Shown in pieces: positions 52,203-60,579 of a DNA stretch of 64,000 nucleotides (within the stretch, counting starts at the first letter, position 1; the number at the start of each line of letters is the position of its first letter). Source of the stretch: Riemerella anatipestifer (GTDB lineage: Bacteria; Bacteroidota; Bacteroidia; Flavobacteriales; Weeksellaceae); the NCBI RefSeq assembly GCF_009670965.2, contig NZ_CP073239.1, positions 992,001 through 1,056,000 on the forward strand. Direction: 5' to 3'. A model generated the notes under the pieces. That model made no database searches, was not told the DNA's origin, and saw nothing but the letters and a program-made list of their open reading frames with translations. Both the position numbers and the translations under genes were made by a program.

Positions 52203-52919
52203 ATGAAAAAAATCGTTGTCATTCCTACCTATAACGAAAAAGAAAATATACAATCCATTATTCAAGCGGTGATGGATTTGGGGGGAGGTTTTCATATTTT
52301 GGTCGTAGATGATTCCTCTCCCGATGGTACAGCAGATATTGTTCGTTCTATGCAGAGGCTTTTTGAGGGTAGGCTTCATTTAACCGTAAGAAAAGTAAAA
52401 GATGGTTTGGGCAAGGCTTATTTGCACGGCTTTCGTTGGGCAATAGAGCAGGGCTATGATTTTATTTTTGAGATGGACGCCGATTTTTCTCACAATCCAA
52501 AAGATTTACCTAGACTTTATGAGGCGTGTTTAGAGGCGGATATGTCGGTAGGTTCTCGTTATTCTCAAGGGGTTAATGTGGTTAATTGGCCTATGGGAAG
52601 GGTTTTGCTATCTTATTTTGCGTCTAAATATGTAAGGTTTATTTTAGGTTTACCCGTGCACGATACTACGGCAGGGTTTGTCTGTTTCAGAAAAGACACA
52701 CTTCTAAAAATCGGGTTAGATAAGGTAAAACTAAAAGGTTATGGCTTTCAGGTGGAAATGAAATACAGAGTATTCAAAAAAGGTTTAAAAATAAAAGAAG
52801 TTCCTATTATTTTTACCGATAGAACCAAAGGCGAGTCTAAAATGAATGGCGGAATCATTAAAGAAGCAGTAATAGGTGTACTTAATCTAAGATGGAAGGC
52901 TTTAATAGGAAGATTATGA
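52203..52919 (+). CDS. Polyprenol monophosphomannose synthase-like glycosyltransferase (GT2)
   Basis: The 238-residue protein has the DPM1-type core: IVVIPTYNEKENIQSIIQAV, LVVDDSSPDGTADIV, GLGKAYLHGFRWAIEQGYDFIFEMDADFSHNP and FTDRTKGESKMNGGIIKEA. It has no membrane anchor domain, as in short DPM synthases. It probably makes a polyprenyl-phosphate sugar used as a periplasmic donor, for example for lipoprotein or O-glycosylation in Bacteroidota. Its stop codon overlaps the next gene (ATGA). Confidence 0.92.
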   Translation: MKKIVVIPTYNEKENIQSIIQAVMDLGGGFHILVVDDSSPDGTADIVRSMQRLFEGRLHLTVRKVKDGLGKAYLHGFRWAIEQGYDFIFEMDADFSHNPKDLPRLYEACLEADMSVGSRYSQGVNVVNWPMGRVLLSYFASKYVRFILGLPVHDTTAGFVCFRKDTLLKIGLDKVKLKGYGFQVEMKYRVFKKGLKIKEVPIIFTDRTKGESKMNGGIIKEAVIGVLNLRWKALIGRL

Positions 52920-53314
52920 GTAGGTTGATTGGGCTTTTTTTGGTGATGATTTTCGTGGTAGCTTGTAGGCATTCGGTTGAAGCTCCCAAGAATCTATTAT
53001 CCAAAGAAGAAATGGCACAGATAGTAGCAGACTTTGCTGTTTATACACAGTCTTCCGATTTTACTAGAAATGTAGATATGGAGGAAGTCAGTCGTTTTGT
53101 GATGAATAAAAACAAAGCTAAAGGCAAAGCATTTGAAGACAGTTTTAAATATTATTTGTACAAACCGTCCGATGTAGATAAAATCTACGATATGGCTCAA
53201 GACATATTACTTAAAGACTCGGATTTAGAAGAGTATATTAAGAAGAAAGAAGGAGAAAATAAAAATCAAAATAAAGAAGAAAAAGTTAATGCAGGAGATT
53301 TACAACAACAATAG
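52916..53314 (+). CDS. DUF4296 lipoprotein
   Basis: From the overlapping ATG the product is 132 residues, with a lipoprotein signal (LIGLFLVMIFVVACRHS). It carries the DUF4296 motif LLSKEEMAQIVADFAVYTQ, then a helical YYLYKPSDVDKIYDMAQDILL. The C-terminus is Glu/Lys/Asn-rich. The family is found mainly in Bacteroidota and has no known function. Coupling to the upstream gene suggests a shared role, which is speculation. Confidence 0.85.
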   Translation: MSRLIGLFLVMIFVVACRHSVEAPKNLLSKEEMAQIVADFAVYTQSSDFTRNVDMEEVSRFVMNKNKAKGKAFEDSFKYYLYKPSDVDKIYDMAQDILLKDSDLEEYIKKKEGENKNQNKEEKVNAGDLQQQ

Positions 53315-53321
53315 CAACGCA

Positions 53322-54458
53322 ATGTCAAAACCATTTTTTAGTATAGAAAAAACTACCGAATCTAAGGCTAGAGCAGGAGTAATTAGTACCGCTCATGGAG
53401 AAATCCAAACGCCTATTTTTATGCCTGTGGGTACGGTAGCATCGGTAAAAACACTACATCAAAGAGAAATAAGAGACGATGTTAAGGCACAAATTATTTT
53501 AGGTAACACCTATCATCTTTACCTAAGGCCAGGTATGGAAGTGATGGAGAAAGCAGGAGGACTACATCGTTTTATGAACTGGGAGCGTCCTATCCTTACA
53601 GATTCTGGAGGTTATCAGGTCTTTTCTCTTTCAAAAAGCAGAAAGATGACGGAGGAAGGGGTTAAGTTTAAATCTCATATTGATGGAAGCTACCACTTCA
53701 TTTCTCCAGAAAAGTCTATGGAAATACAAAGGCAGATAGGAGCCGATATTTTTATGGCGTTTGATGAGTGTACACCTTACCCTTGTGAGTATAATCAAGC
53801 CAAAGCCTCTATGGAACTCACCCACAGGTGGCTTAAGCGTTGTATAGAATGGACAGAAAATAATGCCGAATTGTACGGGCATAAGCAGCGCTTATTTCCG
53901 ATAGTTCAAGGCTCTACTTATTCTGATTTAAGAAAGATTTCCGCTGAAGTTATTTCAGAGGCAGGGGCTGAAGGTAATGCCATCGGAGGGCTTTCGGTAG
54001 GGGAGCCAGAAGAAGAAATGTACCGAATTACCAACGAGGTTACCGATATTCTTCCGAAAGAAAAACCAAGATATTTAATGGGCGTAGGCACACCGTGGAA
54101 TATTTTGGAAAGCATAGGTTTGGGAGTGGATATGATGGATTGTGTGATGCCAACTAGAAACGCCCGAAACGGAATGCTATTCACTTGGCAAGGCGTTATG
54201 AATATGAAAAACCAAAAATGGAAAGAAGATTTTTCTCCGTTAGATGAGATGGGGACGAGCTTTGTGGACAAAGAGTATTCTAAGGCTTATGTAAGGCATC
54301 TTTTTGTAGCTAAAGAATATTTAGGTAAGCAGATTGCTTCTATACACAACTTGGCATTCTATTTAGATTTGGTAAAGGTGGCTAGAGAGCATATCTTAGC
54401 AGGGGATTTCTACGAGTGGAAGGAGCAGATTGTACCAGTTTTAAAACAAAGGCTTTAG
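53322..54458 (+). CDS. tgt: tRNA-guanine(34) transglycosylase
   Basis: The 378-residue enzyme exchanges G34 for a queuosine precursor in tRNAs with GUN anticodons. Motifs include MPVGTVASVKTL, ILTDSGGYQVFSLS (catalytic Asp), GLSVGEPEEEMYR and DCVMPTRNARNGMLF (nucleophile region). The usual C-terminal zinc motif CxCxxC is not present: the matching stretch reads LDEMGTSFVDKEYSKAYVRHLF, so only the His remains. The ATG at 53322 is preferred to an earlier in-frame codon inside the DUF4296 gene, because family homology starts there. Confidence 0.92.
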   Translation: MSKPFFSIEKTTESKARAGVISTAHGEIQTPIFMPVGTVASVKTLHQREIRDDVKAQIILGNTYHLYLRPGMEVMEKAGGLHRFMNWERPILTDSGGYQVFSLSKSRKMTEEGVKFKSHIDGSYHFISPEKSMEIQRQIGADIFMAFDECTPYPCEYNQAKASMELTHRWLKRCIEWTENNAELYGHKQRLFPIVQGSTYSDLRKISAEVISEAGAEGNAIGGLSVGEPEEEMYRITNEVTDILPKEKPRYLMGVGTPWNILESIGLGVDMMDCVMPTRNARNGMLFTWQGVMNMKNQKWKEDFSPLDEMGTSFVDKEYSKAYVRHLFVAKEYLGKQIASIHNLAFYLDLVKVAREHILAGDFYEWKEQIVPVLKQRL

Positions 54459-54480
54459 TGAGTTTACGACTTTTAGTAAG

Positions 54481-54612
54481 GTTAGGGCGTTTCCCTCTCC
54501 AGGGCTAAAGTCCAACGGCTAGGGTCGGGCTATCGCTCATACGCCTTCGGTCATTGCCGCTCCGCTTCGCTCCGCGGCTTCTTCCCTTCGGGGTATCCGC
54601 TCTATCCCTAAC
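54481..54612. repeat. GC-rich dispersed-type repeat with inverted ends
   Basis: The 199-nt gap between tgt and the permease gene is filled by GC-rich sequence quite unlike its surroundings. GTTAGGG (54481-54487) and CCCTAAC (54606-54612) form inverted ends. The inner part has GCCGC..GCGGC around a purine-poor CTCCGCTTCGCTCC loop, and repeated ATCCGCTC/ATCGCTC words. It resembles REP-like or intergenic palindromic elements common in Flavobacteriales genomes. No open frame is evident. Confidence 0.65.
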
Positions 54613-54657
54613 GCGGTGGCAGCCAAAACAAAAACAGAGAAAAGTAAGAATTAAATT

Positions 54658-55752
54658 ATGAAAATAATAGACGCCTATATCATCAAGAAATTTTTAGGGA
54701 CATTAGTTTTTATGCTAGTGTTACTATCTATTATTGTGATAGTGGTGGATATACAAGCCAAAGCGCCAAACATAGAGAAAAGTGGTTACACGGTGGGGTA
54801 CTTTTTATTACACTTCTATCCGTTTTGGATGATATATCTTATCCTTACCTTTATGTCTATTTTGGTGTTTATTTCCGTCATTTACTTTTCATCTCGTATG
54901 GCGGATAATACCGAAATTGTAGCCATTGTAAGTAGCGGAGCTAGTTTTCATAGATTTGCAAGACCATACTTTATGGTAGCAGTTGGGATAGCATTGTTTA
55001 TGTTGATGCTTAACCACTTTGCCTTGCCTTGGGCTAATGTTAAAAAGAACGAACTGATGGTCTTTACCGAAAGTCAGGTAAGGCAAGAGGAAAAGAATAG
55101 GAGTGTTGCTATCTCGGCTCAGATGTCGCCAACAGAATATGTATTTATAGGCTCTTATCACAGAAAGGAAGCAAGAGGCTCGGATTACCTTTACCAAAAA
55201 TTTGATAACAACAACAAACTCATACATCAGATTAGAGGTGATTATGTCTCTTGGGACGAAAAGAAACAAGCCTTTTCCATCACTTCTTTCTACGAAAAAA
55301 AAGCAGGTAAAAACGAAACTGAAAAGTTAAGCAATGGTACGCAGACCTACCAGAGCTTTGGTTATCCACCAGAAGAGCTTTTTCCAGACGAGCTTTTAGG
55401 TGAGAACAAAACAACACCAGAGCTGGTGAAATTCATCAATAGAGAGAAAATAAAAGGCAACGGTAACATCAACACCTATCTCAATGAGCTTCACGCCCGC
55501 ACCTCAATGCCTGTTTCTATAATTATTTTAACTATTTTAGGTTTAGCTCTGGCGTCCGAAAAAAAGAGAGGAGGGATAGGAGTCAACCTTGCTGTGGGGA
55601 TAGCTTTGGCATTTGTGTTTATTTTCTCATTTGAGGCACTTAAAGTGGTTTCATCTAGTAAAATACTCACGCCTTTCGTAGCGATGTGGATGCCTAATTT
55701 TGTATTTGCTCCACTTGCTTTGATACTATATTTCAGAAGGGCTCGTCAGTAG
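54658..55752 (+). CDS. lptG: LptF/LptG (YjgP/YjgQ) family LPS export permease
   Basis: The 364-residue inner-membrane permease has an N-terminal pair of helices (IKKFLGTLVFMLVLLSIIVIVVDI, FLLHFYPFWMIYLILTFMSILVFISVIYF), a third near residue 105, a periplasmic beta-jellyroll (about 135-260), and three C-terminal helices. With LptB it lifts LPS from the membrane into the periplasmic bridge. LptF and LptG are hard to tell apart by sequence alone, and the name is tentative. Its last codons overlap the convergent birA 3' end by 7 bp. Confidence 0.9.
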   Translation: MKIIDAYIIKKFLGTLVFMLVLLSIIVIVVDIQAKAPNIEKSGYTVGYFLLHFYPFWMIYLILTFMSILVFISVIYFSSRMADNTEIVAIVSSGASFHRFARPYFMVAVGIALFMLMLNHFALPWANVKKNELMVFTESQVRQEEKNRSVAISAQMSPTEYVFIGSYHRKEARGSDYLYQKFDNNNKLIHQIRGDYVSWDEKKQAFSITSFYEKKAGKNETEKLSNGTQTYQSFGYPPEELFPDELLGENKTTPELVKFINREKIKGNGNINTYLNELHARTSMPVSIIILTILGLALASEKKRGGIGVNLAVGIALAFVFIFSFEALKVVSSSKILTPFVAMWMPNFVFAPLALILYFRRARQ

Positions 55753-56456
55753 AGCATTTGGATTTCCTTGTGGTAAAACTTGTGTAGCCGCTCATCTTCT
55801 AGTTCTACCCAAAGATGCCCACTAGCATCTGCTTTTCGGATAATGCCATTTTGTCTTACGCCTTTAATGTCAAACACGCATACCTCGTCTTTTTTGAAAA
55901 GAGTATTATTAAGTATCTCTAGAATTTGAGTTTCCGTTTTTGGTTGGGCTATTTCATTAGCGAAAAATTCAAATAACTCTTTAGCAAGTAGATGAGGTTC
56001 AAAAGAGCGGTGAGTTTGCGTATAGATAGACCCTGCTTTCGGGAAATGCTCAAAGTTTTGCTGTAATACATTGATGCCAATGCCAATGACTAAACAGTTA
56101 TTTTTCTTTTCAAGAAGAATACCTGATATTTTCTTTTGATTGAGTATAATATCATTTGGCCACTTGATTTTTGGCTGAATTTGGGTCAAATTGGCAATAA
56201 AATCTCTCACGATAATGGCGGTATAATAATTGATGATAGAAATTGCAAATGGAAATCTATCCAAAGAAATTGCGAGGCTGATAGCAATGTTTTCGTTAGG
56301 ATTTATTTTCCAGGAATTGCCGTATTGTCCCTTTCCTCGAGTTTGGTTAAGTGTGTAGACGCCTACCAAGTCTTCTTTCTGAAGAATAGAGGGAACAAAA
56401 CTGATAATCTCATCATTGGTAGAATTACATTTGGTAAGGTGATGTAAGATTTTCAT
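55746..56456 (-). CDS. birA: Biotin-[acetyl-CoA-carboxylase] ligase (BirA, monofunctional)
   Basis: From the ATG at 56456 the enzyme is 236 residues. It has the catalytic motif QTRGKGQYGNSWKI (GRGRxGR-type loop), IKWPNDIILNQKKISGILLE and a short C-terminal SH3-like domain (VFDIKGVRQNGIIRKADASGHLWVEL). It lacks the N-terminal DNA-binding domain of E. coli BirA, so it probably does not repress transcription. It attaches biotin to carboxylase subunits. An earlier in-frame start would lie over a promoter element and is rejected. Confidence 0.93.
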   Translation of the reverse strand: MKILHHLTKCNSTNDEIISFVPSILQKEDLVGVYTLNQTRGKGQYGNSWKINPNENIAISLAISLDRFPFAISIINYYTAIIVRDFIANLTQIQPKIKWPNDIILNQKKISGILLEKKNNCLVIGIGINVLQQNFEHFPKAGSIYTQTHRSFEPHLLAKELFEFFANEIAQPKTETQILEILNNTLFKKDEVCVFDIKGVRQNGIIRKADASGHLWVELEDERLHKFYHKEIQMLY

Positions 56457-56461
56457 AATGG

Positions 56462-56470
56462 GCAAAATTA
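56462..56470 (-). promoter_or_regulatory. -7 element of birA
   Basis: On the minus strand TAATTTTGC matches TAnnTTTGC, but it is only 5 nt before the birA ATG, so transcripts would be nearly leaderless. It is divergent from the rsfS element. Confidence 0.4.
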
Positions 56471-56505
56471 CGGTGTTAAAGTAGATAAAATAAATAAAAA
56501 ACAAT

Positions 56506-56514
56506 TAAATTTGC
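56506..56514 (+). promoter_or_regulatory. -7 element of rsfS-ftsH
   Basis: TAAATTTGC matches TAnnTTTGC, 17 nt upstream of the rsfS ATG. Confidence 0.55.
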
Positions 56515-56531
56515 AGATAATACATTTTTGA

Positions 56532-56900
56532 ATGAGTAATACAAACGATAAACAAGAGTTGATAGACACTATCATTAGAGCAATACAAGATACTAAGGGA
56601 GAAGATATCCAAGTTCTTAATTTAACTAAAATAGAAAATGCCGTAGCAGATTATTTTGTTATTTGTAGTGGAAACTCTAACACTCAAGTGTCTGCCATTG
56701 CAGGGAATATAGAGAAAACAGTGCGTAACGAGCTTAAAGAACGCCCTTGGCATACCGAAGGTGCAGAAAATGCGTTGTGGGTATTGGTAGATTATGTATC
56801 TGTAGTGGTGCATGTTTTCCAAAAGCATATTAGAGAATACTATGAAATAGAAGAGCTTTGGGGAGATGCAGAAGTAAAGAAAATAGAAGATTTAAATTAA
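56532..56900 (+). CDS. rsfS: Ribosomal silencing factor RsfS
   Basis: The 122-residue protein has the RsfS/Iojap core: DIQVLNLTKIENAVADYFVICSGNSNTQVSAIA, PWHTEGAENALWVLVDYVSVVVHVFQKHIREYYEIEELW. It binds uL14 and blocks joining of the 50S and 30S subunits during starvation. Length is usual. It is 15 nt upstream of ftsH and is almost certainly co-transcribed with it, a common arrangement in Bacteroidota. Confidence 0.95.
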   Translation: MSNTNDKQELIDTIIRAIQDTKGEDIQVLNLTKIENAVADYFVICSGNSNTQVSAIAGNIEKTVRNELKERPWHTEGAENALWVLVDYVSVVVHVFQKHIREYYEIEELWGDAEVKKIEDLN

Positions 56901-56915
56901 ATTTCAAGAAAAAAT

Positions 56916-58904
56916 ATGGATAAAAATAAAGGGTTCAACTGGTTCTACTTACTTATTTTTGGTGCTTTGGCGGTTTTGTTTTTGCCAAAGTTGTTTTCTT
57001 CGTCTAATACAAAAACCATTAACGAAGACGAGTTTTTTAATATGATGAAAGCAGGCAAGGTAGAGAACCTAGTATTGATGAGAGATTCTAAAGAGGGGCA
57101 AGTTTTCTTAACCAAAGCGGCAAGAACAGCTTCTAAAGATGCATCTAAGCAAGCGGATAATCCGCTTATGGCGTTACAACCGTCGCCAGATTTTAAATTT
57201 GCTTTTGGAGATTTACAATATTTTCAGCAGAGATATGATGCTATAAAGAAAGAAAACCCTCAGGTAAAAACTTCTATGGACTTTGATGATTCTGAATCGC
57301 CAATGCAGAGTTTGTTATTCCAAGCGTTGTTTTGGATAGGGATTATGTTTTTGTTCTATTTTGTTATCTTTAGAAAGATGGCTGGAGGCAGTGGTGCTGG
57401 TGGTCAGATTTTTAATATAGGGAAATCTAGAGCTAAACTTTTTGATGAAAAAGATAAAGTACAGGTAACTTTCAAAGATGTTGCAGGATTAGAAGGGGCT
57501 AAAGAAGAGGTACAAGAAGTAGTGGATTTCCTTAAAAATGCAGAGAAATACACCAAATTAGGAGGGAAAATTCCTAAAGGAGTACTTCTTGTAGGACCTC
57601 CAGGAACAGGTAAAACTTTATTGGCTAAAGCCGTGGCTGGGGAAGCTAAAGTGCCTTTCTTTTCGTTGTCTGGTTCGGATTTCGTAGAAATGTTTGTGGG
57701 TGTTGGTGCTTCTAGAGTGAGAGATTTATTTGCTCAAGCTAAAGCAAAATCGCCAGCCATTATATTTATAGATGAGATAGATGCTATTGGTAGAGCTAGA
57801 GGTAGAGGTGCTTTTACGGGAGGAAATGATGAAAGAGAAAATACGCTGAACCAACTTCTAACAGAAATGGACGGTTTCGGTACAGATACTAATGTGATAG
57901 TGATGGCAGCAACCAACCGTGCAGATATTTTGGATAAAGCATTGATGCGTGCAGGAAGGTTCGACCGTTCTATCTATGTAGATTTACCTGAATTACACGA
58001 GAGAAAACAGATATTTAATGTTCATTTAGCTAAAATAAAACTAGACAATACTGTAGAGGTAGAGTTTTTGGCAAAGCAAACGCCTGGTTTTAGTGGTGCA
58101 GATATTGCGAATGTGTGTAATGAGGCAGCATTAGTAGCAGCAAGAAAAGGACATGAAGCGGTAGGAAAACAAGATTTCTTAGATGCAGTGGACAGAATTA
58201 TAGGTGGATTAGAGAAGAAAAATAAAGCAATTAAGCCTTCCGAGAAGAGAAGGGTAGCGTTCCACGAAGCTGGGCATGCGAGTATTAGTTGGTTAGTAGA
58301 ACACGCAGCACCGTTGCTTAAGGTAACTATTGTTCCTAGAGGGCGTTCTCTAGGTGCAGCTTGGTATCTTCCAGAGGAAAGACAGCTTACTACTACAGAG
58401 CAGATGCTAGACGAAATGTGTGCAACTCTAGGTGGTAGAGCAGCAGAGCAAGTAGTATTTGGAACCATCTCTACGGGAGCATTGTCTGATTTGGAAAGAG
58501 TTACGAAACAAGCTCAAGCAATGGTTACTATTTATGGTTTAAATGATAAAGTAGGTAATATTTCTTATTATGATAGTTCAGGGCAGCAAGAATACAACTT
58601 TGGAAAGCCTTATTCTGAACAAACGGCTAAAATGATAGATGAGGAAATTTCTAAAATTATTGAAGGTCAATACCAAAGAGCTATCAATATTTTGAACGAA
58701 AATAGAGATAAACTAGATGCATTGGCGGATAAGCTCCTTGAGAAAGAAGTTATCTTCCGTGAAGATTTAGAAGCGATATTTGGCAAGAGAGCATGGGACC
58801 CAGAGCTTACCGAGACTCCCGTTTCATCTACAGAAAATATTAAGAAAGATGATGAGCCAGTGGTGATTGATAATGATGAAGAAAAACAAGAGCTAAATCA
58901 ATAA
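56916..58904 (+). CDS. ftsH: ATP-dependent zinc metalloprotease FtsH
   Basis: The 662-residue membrane protease has two membrane helices (about 6-24 and 135-155), a small periplasmic domain, then AAA+ and M41 peptidase domains. The Walker A GPPGTGKT is near residue 227, the [15 protein letters not shown] follows, and the zinc motif HEAGH is near 450. It degrades misfolded membrane proteins and regulatory proteins. The C-terminus is acidic. A strong bidirectional terminator follows. Confidence 0.97.
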   Translation: MDKNKGFNWFYLLIFGALAVLFLPKLFSSSNTKTINEDEFFNMMKAGKVENLVLMRDSKEGQVFLTKAARTASKDASKQADNPLMALQPSPDFKFAFGDLQYFQQRYDAIKKENPQVKTSMDFDDSESPMQSLLFQALFWIGIMFLFYFVIFRKMAGGSGAGGQIFNIGKSRAKLFDEKDKVQVTFKDVAGLEGAKEEVQEVVDFLKNAEKYTKLGGKIPKGVLLVGPPGTGKTLLAKAVAGEAKVPFFSLSGSDFVEMFVGVGASRVRDLFAQAKAKSPAIIFIDEIDAIGRARGRGAFTGGNDERENTLNQLLTEMDGFGTDTNVIVMAATNRADILDKALMRAGRFDRSIYVDLPELHERKQIFNVHLAKIKLDNTVEVEFLAKQTPGFSGADIANVCNEAALVAARKGHEAVGKQDFLDAVDRIIGGLEKKNKAIKPSEKRRVAFHEAGHASISWLVEHAAPLLKVTIVPRGRSLGAAWYLPEERQLTTTEQMLDEMCATLGGRAAEQVVFGTISTGALSDLERVTKQAQAMVTIYGLNDKVGNISYYDSSGQQEYNFGKPYSEQTAKMIDEEISKIIEGQYQRAINILNENRDKLDALADKLLEKEVIFREDLEAIFGKRAWDPELTETPVSSTENIKKDDEPVVIDNDEEKQELNQ

Positions 58905-58920
58905 TAGAAAATTAAATAAA

Positions 58921-58958
58921 AAAACAGACCGCCTTATCAAAAAAAGGCGGTCTGTTTT
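58921..58958. terminator. Bidirectional terminator between ftsH and the NhaC gene
   Basis: AAAACAGACCGCCTT and AAGGCGGTCTGTTTT form a 15-bp stem, with T tracts on both strands. It serves the two convergent genes. Confidence 0.9.
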
Positions 58959-58965
58959 TTGTTTT

Positions 58966-60270
58966 TTATGTTTGTGCCTTCTTCTCCTCTTTAGAAAAGA
59001 AAATCCAAAGGAGTACACATAAAAGTAATAAAATAGGATAAAAAGTATAGCTTACTAAGTTAAAATAATCAATACGGTTGTTACTTAGTCCAATAATGAT
59101 AAGTATTTGAGCTCCATAAGGGAGAAGCCCTTGTATAACACAAGAAAAAATATCCAGTACAGATGCCATAAATCTAGGAGCTATCTTATAGTGCGTGCTT
59201 ATATTTTTTGCAATTTTACCTGAAATAATAATAGCGATTGTATTATTGGCAGTGGCCATATCTACAAGGCTTACAAGTGTGCCTACTCCCAGTAAAGCAG
59301 ATTTTCTTCCTGAAATAATTTTCTTTATTCTGTTAAGAAGAAATTCCATTCCTCCTGCTTTTTCAACTAAAGCAGCTAAGCCTCCTGTAAAAAAGGAAAG
59401 TATAAAAATCTCTTGCATACTGGTGAAACCTTCATATATTTTTTTACTAATTTCTAGCATCCCAAAATCCAAAATAAAAAAACCTAGAAAACTACTAAAT
59501 AAAACGCCTAGTAGAAGCACTAAAAAAACATTAATGCCCATAAGCGAAAGGAGGATTACTAATAGATATGGTAGTATTAGAAATAGCTGATAGGTATTAA
59601 CTGGAGAGGTGCTAGATGTGATGTTGCTGGTAGGAGTATTTGTATTTGCTAATACAATATACAGTACACAGGTAACGATAGCAGCAGGGATAGCTATTTT
59701 GAGATTAGTTCTAAATTTATCTTTCATTTCACAACCTAGTGTTTGGGTAGCGGCTATGGTAGTATCCGAAATTACGGATAGGTTATCCCCCAGCATAGCT
59801 CCACCTAACAGTGCCGCTCCTAATAGATTAATATCTATCCCTTTATCAGCAAACCCAACTACCACAGAACCTAGAGCTACAATAGTTCCTACAGAAGTTC
59901 CTGATGATATAGAAATAAAAGATGCAATTATAAAAACACCTACAGGTATATATGAAAAAGGGATAATATTAACTCCTAAATTTACAATGATATCTACACT
60001 TCCTATAGATTTTGATACCAAGGCAAAAGCTCCAGCAAGAAGATAAATAATACACATATTGAGTATCTTGTGGTCGCCACAACCATTTAGGAAAGTATCT
60101 ATTTTTTCATTAAAAGACTCTTTAAATAAAATGAAAGCCACTACAATACCTGCCATCACAGCAATGGGAGAAGGCAAAGCGTAAAAATCGTTAAAATAAA
60201 TACCACTGCCAATAAAGGTAAATACGAATACCAATAGAGGTACAACAGAGATAACAGAAGTTTTTTTCAT
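58966..60270 (-). CDS. NhaC-family Na+/H+ antiporter-like transporter (MetT type?)
   Basis: The 434-residue transporter has about eleven helices and the family motif GAMLGDNLSVISDTTIAATQTLGCEMKDKFRTN around residues 155-188. NhaC-superfamily proteins exchange Na+ for H+, but some (MetT) were predicted by riboswitch-based reconstruction to import methionine. Here the leader carries a SAM-I-like RNA core, favouring the methionine role; the substrate is not proven. It is a monocistronic minus-strand gene. The sequence gives no sign of a soluble domain. Confidence 0.85.
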   Translation of the reverse strand: MKKTSVISVVPLLVFVFTFIGSGIYFNDFYALPSPIAVMAGIVVAFILFKESFNEKIDTFLNGCGDHKILNMCIIYLLAGAFALVSKSIGSVDIIVNLGVNIIPFSYIPVGVFIIASFISISSGTSVGTIVALGSVVVGFADKGIDINLLGAALLGGAMLGDNLSVISDTTIAATQTLGCEMKDKFRTNLKIAIPAAIVTCVLYIVLANTNTPTSNITSSTSPVNTYQLFLILPYLLVILLSLMGINVFLVLLLGVLFSSFLGFFILDFGMLEISKKIYEGFTSMQEIFILSFFTGGLAALVEKAGGMEFLLNRIKKIISGRKSALLGVGTLVSLVDMATANNTIAIIISGKIAKNISTHYKIAPRFMASVLDIFSCVIQGLLPYGAQILIIIGLSNNRIDYFNLVSYTFYPILLLLCVLLWIFFSKEEKKAQT

Positions 60271-60273
60271 TTC

Positions 60274-60297
60274 ACAATACAGTTTTTTTAATCTGTA
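60274..60297 (-). other. Hairpin before the NhaC start codon
   Basis: On the minus strand ATACAG and CTGTAT pair around an A-rich loop and end 5 nt before the start codon. It could hide the translation start and act as an expression platform for the leader RNA, but no competing pairing was tested. Confidence 0.4.
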
Positions 60298-60373
60298 TCA
60301 ATCAATGAACCTTCTTAATTCAAGAAAAATAATGCGGAATACTTAAAGACAACATTTTTTCCTTTATTTAAGG

Positions 60374-60439
60374 CTTATCATTTTCAGCACCTTGCTTGTT
60401 GTTGCAGGTTGCTACCTTTCTACTAAGGTTCTTGATAAA
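60374..60439 (-). ncRNA. Compact leader RNA with SAM-I riboswitch-like core
   Basis: Read on the minus strand, TTTATCA and TGATAAG close a 66-nt element. Inside are a small stem (ACCTT..AAGGT), then AGCAACCTGC...GCAAGGTGCT, which matches the SAM-I P3 core (GCAACC / GGUGC). The 5' flank TTATCAAGA and the 3' GAAAATGATAAG also echo SAM-I. The kink-turn, the pseudoknot arm and P4 are not present. A -7 element just upstream would start transcription at this RNA. The downstream gene is a transporter type linked to methionine in other bacteria. Confidence 0.6.
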
Positions 60440-60448
60440 TACAGTAGT

Positions 60449-60457
60449 GCAAATATA
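60449..60457 (-). promoter_or_regulatory. -7 element of the NhaC transcript
   Basis: On the minus strand TATATTTGC matches TAnnTTTGC. Transcription would begin about 60440-60445, at the 5' edge of the leader RNA. The TTG element is not clear. Confidence 0.55.
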
Positions 60458-60529
60458 ATAAAAATAAATTTTATTCGTGAAAAAGTTAGTTTTAGCATAA
60501 TATTTACATTGCCCACTCCTAGGTATACA

Positions 60530-60561
60530 TTGTGGTATATTAAAATAATACTTATGTTTGC
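60530..60561 (+). promoter_or_regulatory. Promoter of the SprB-repeat-like surface protein
   Basis: TTG (60530-60532), a 20-nt spacer and TATGTTTGC (60553-60561) match the Bacteroidota consensus. The ATG is 19 nt downstream. Confidence 0.8.
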
Positions 60562-60579
60562 ACAAAAATTACACACACT

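Larger units (their letters stand above)
60271..60579. other. 309-nt divergent intergenic region
   Basis: This gap between the NhaC gene and the surface-protein gene holds the minus-strand leader RNA, its -7 element and start-site hairpin, and the plus-strand promoter (60530-60561). Two short open frames overlapping the RNA on either strand have no protein-like features. Confidence 0.8.
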
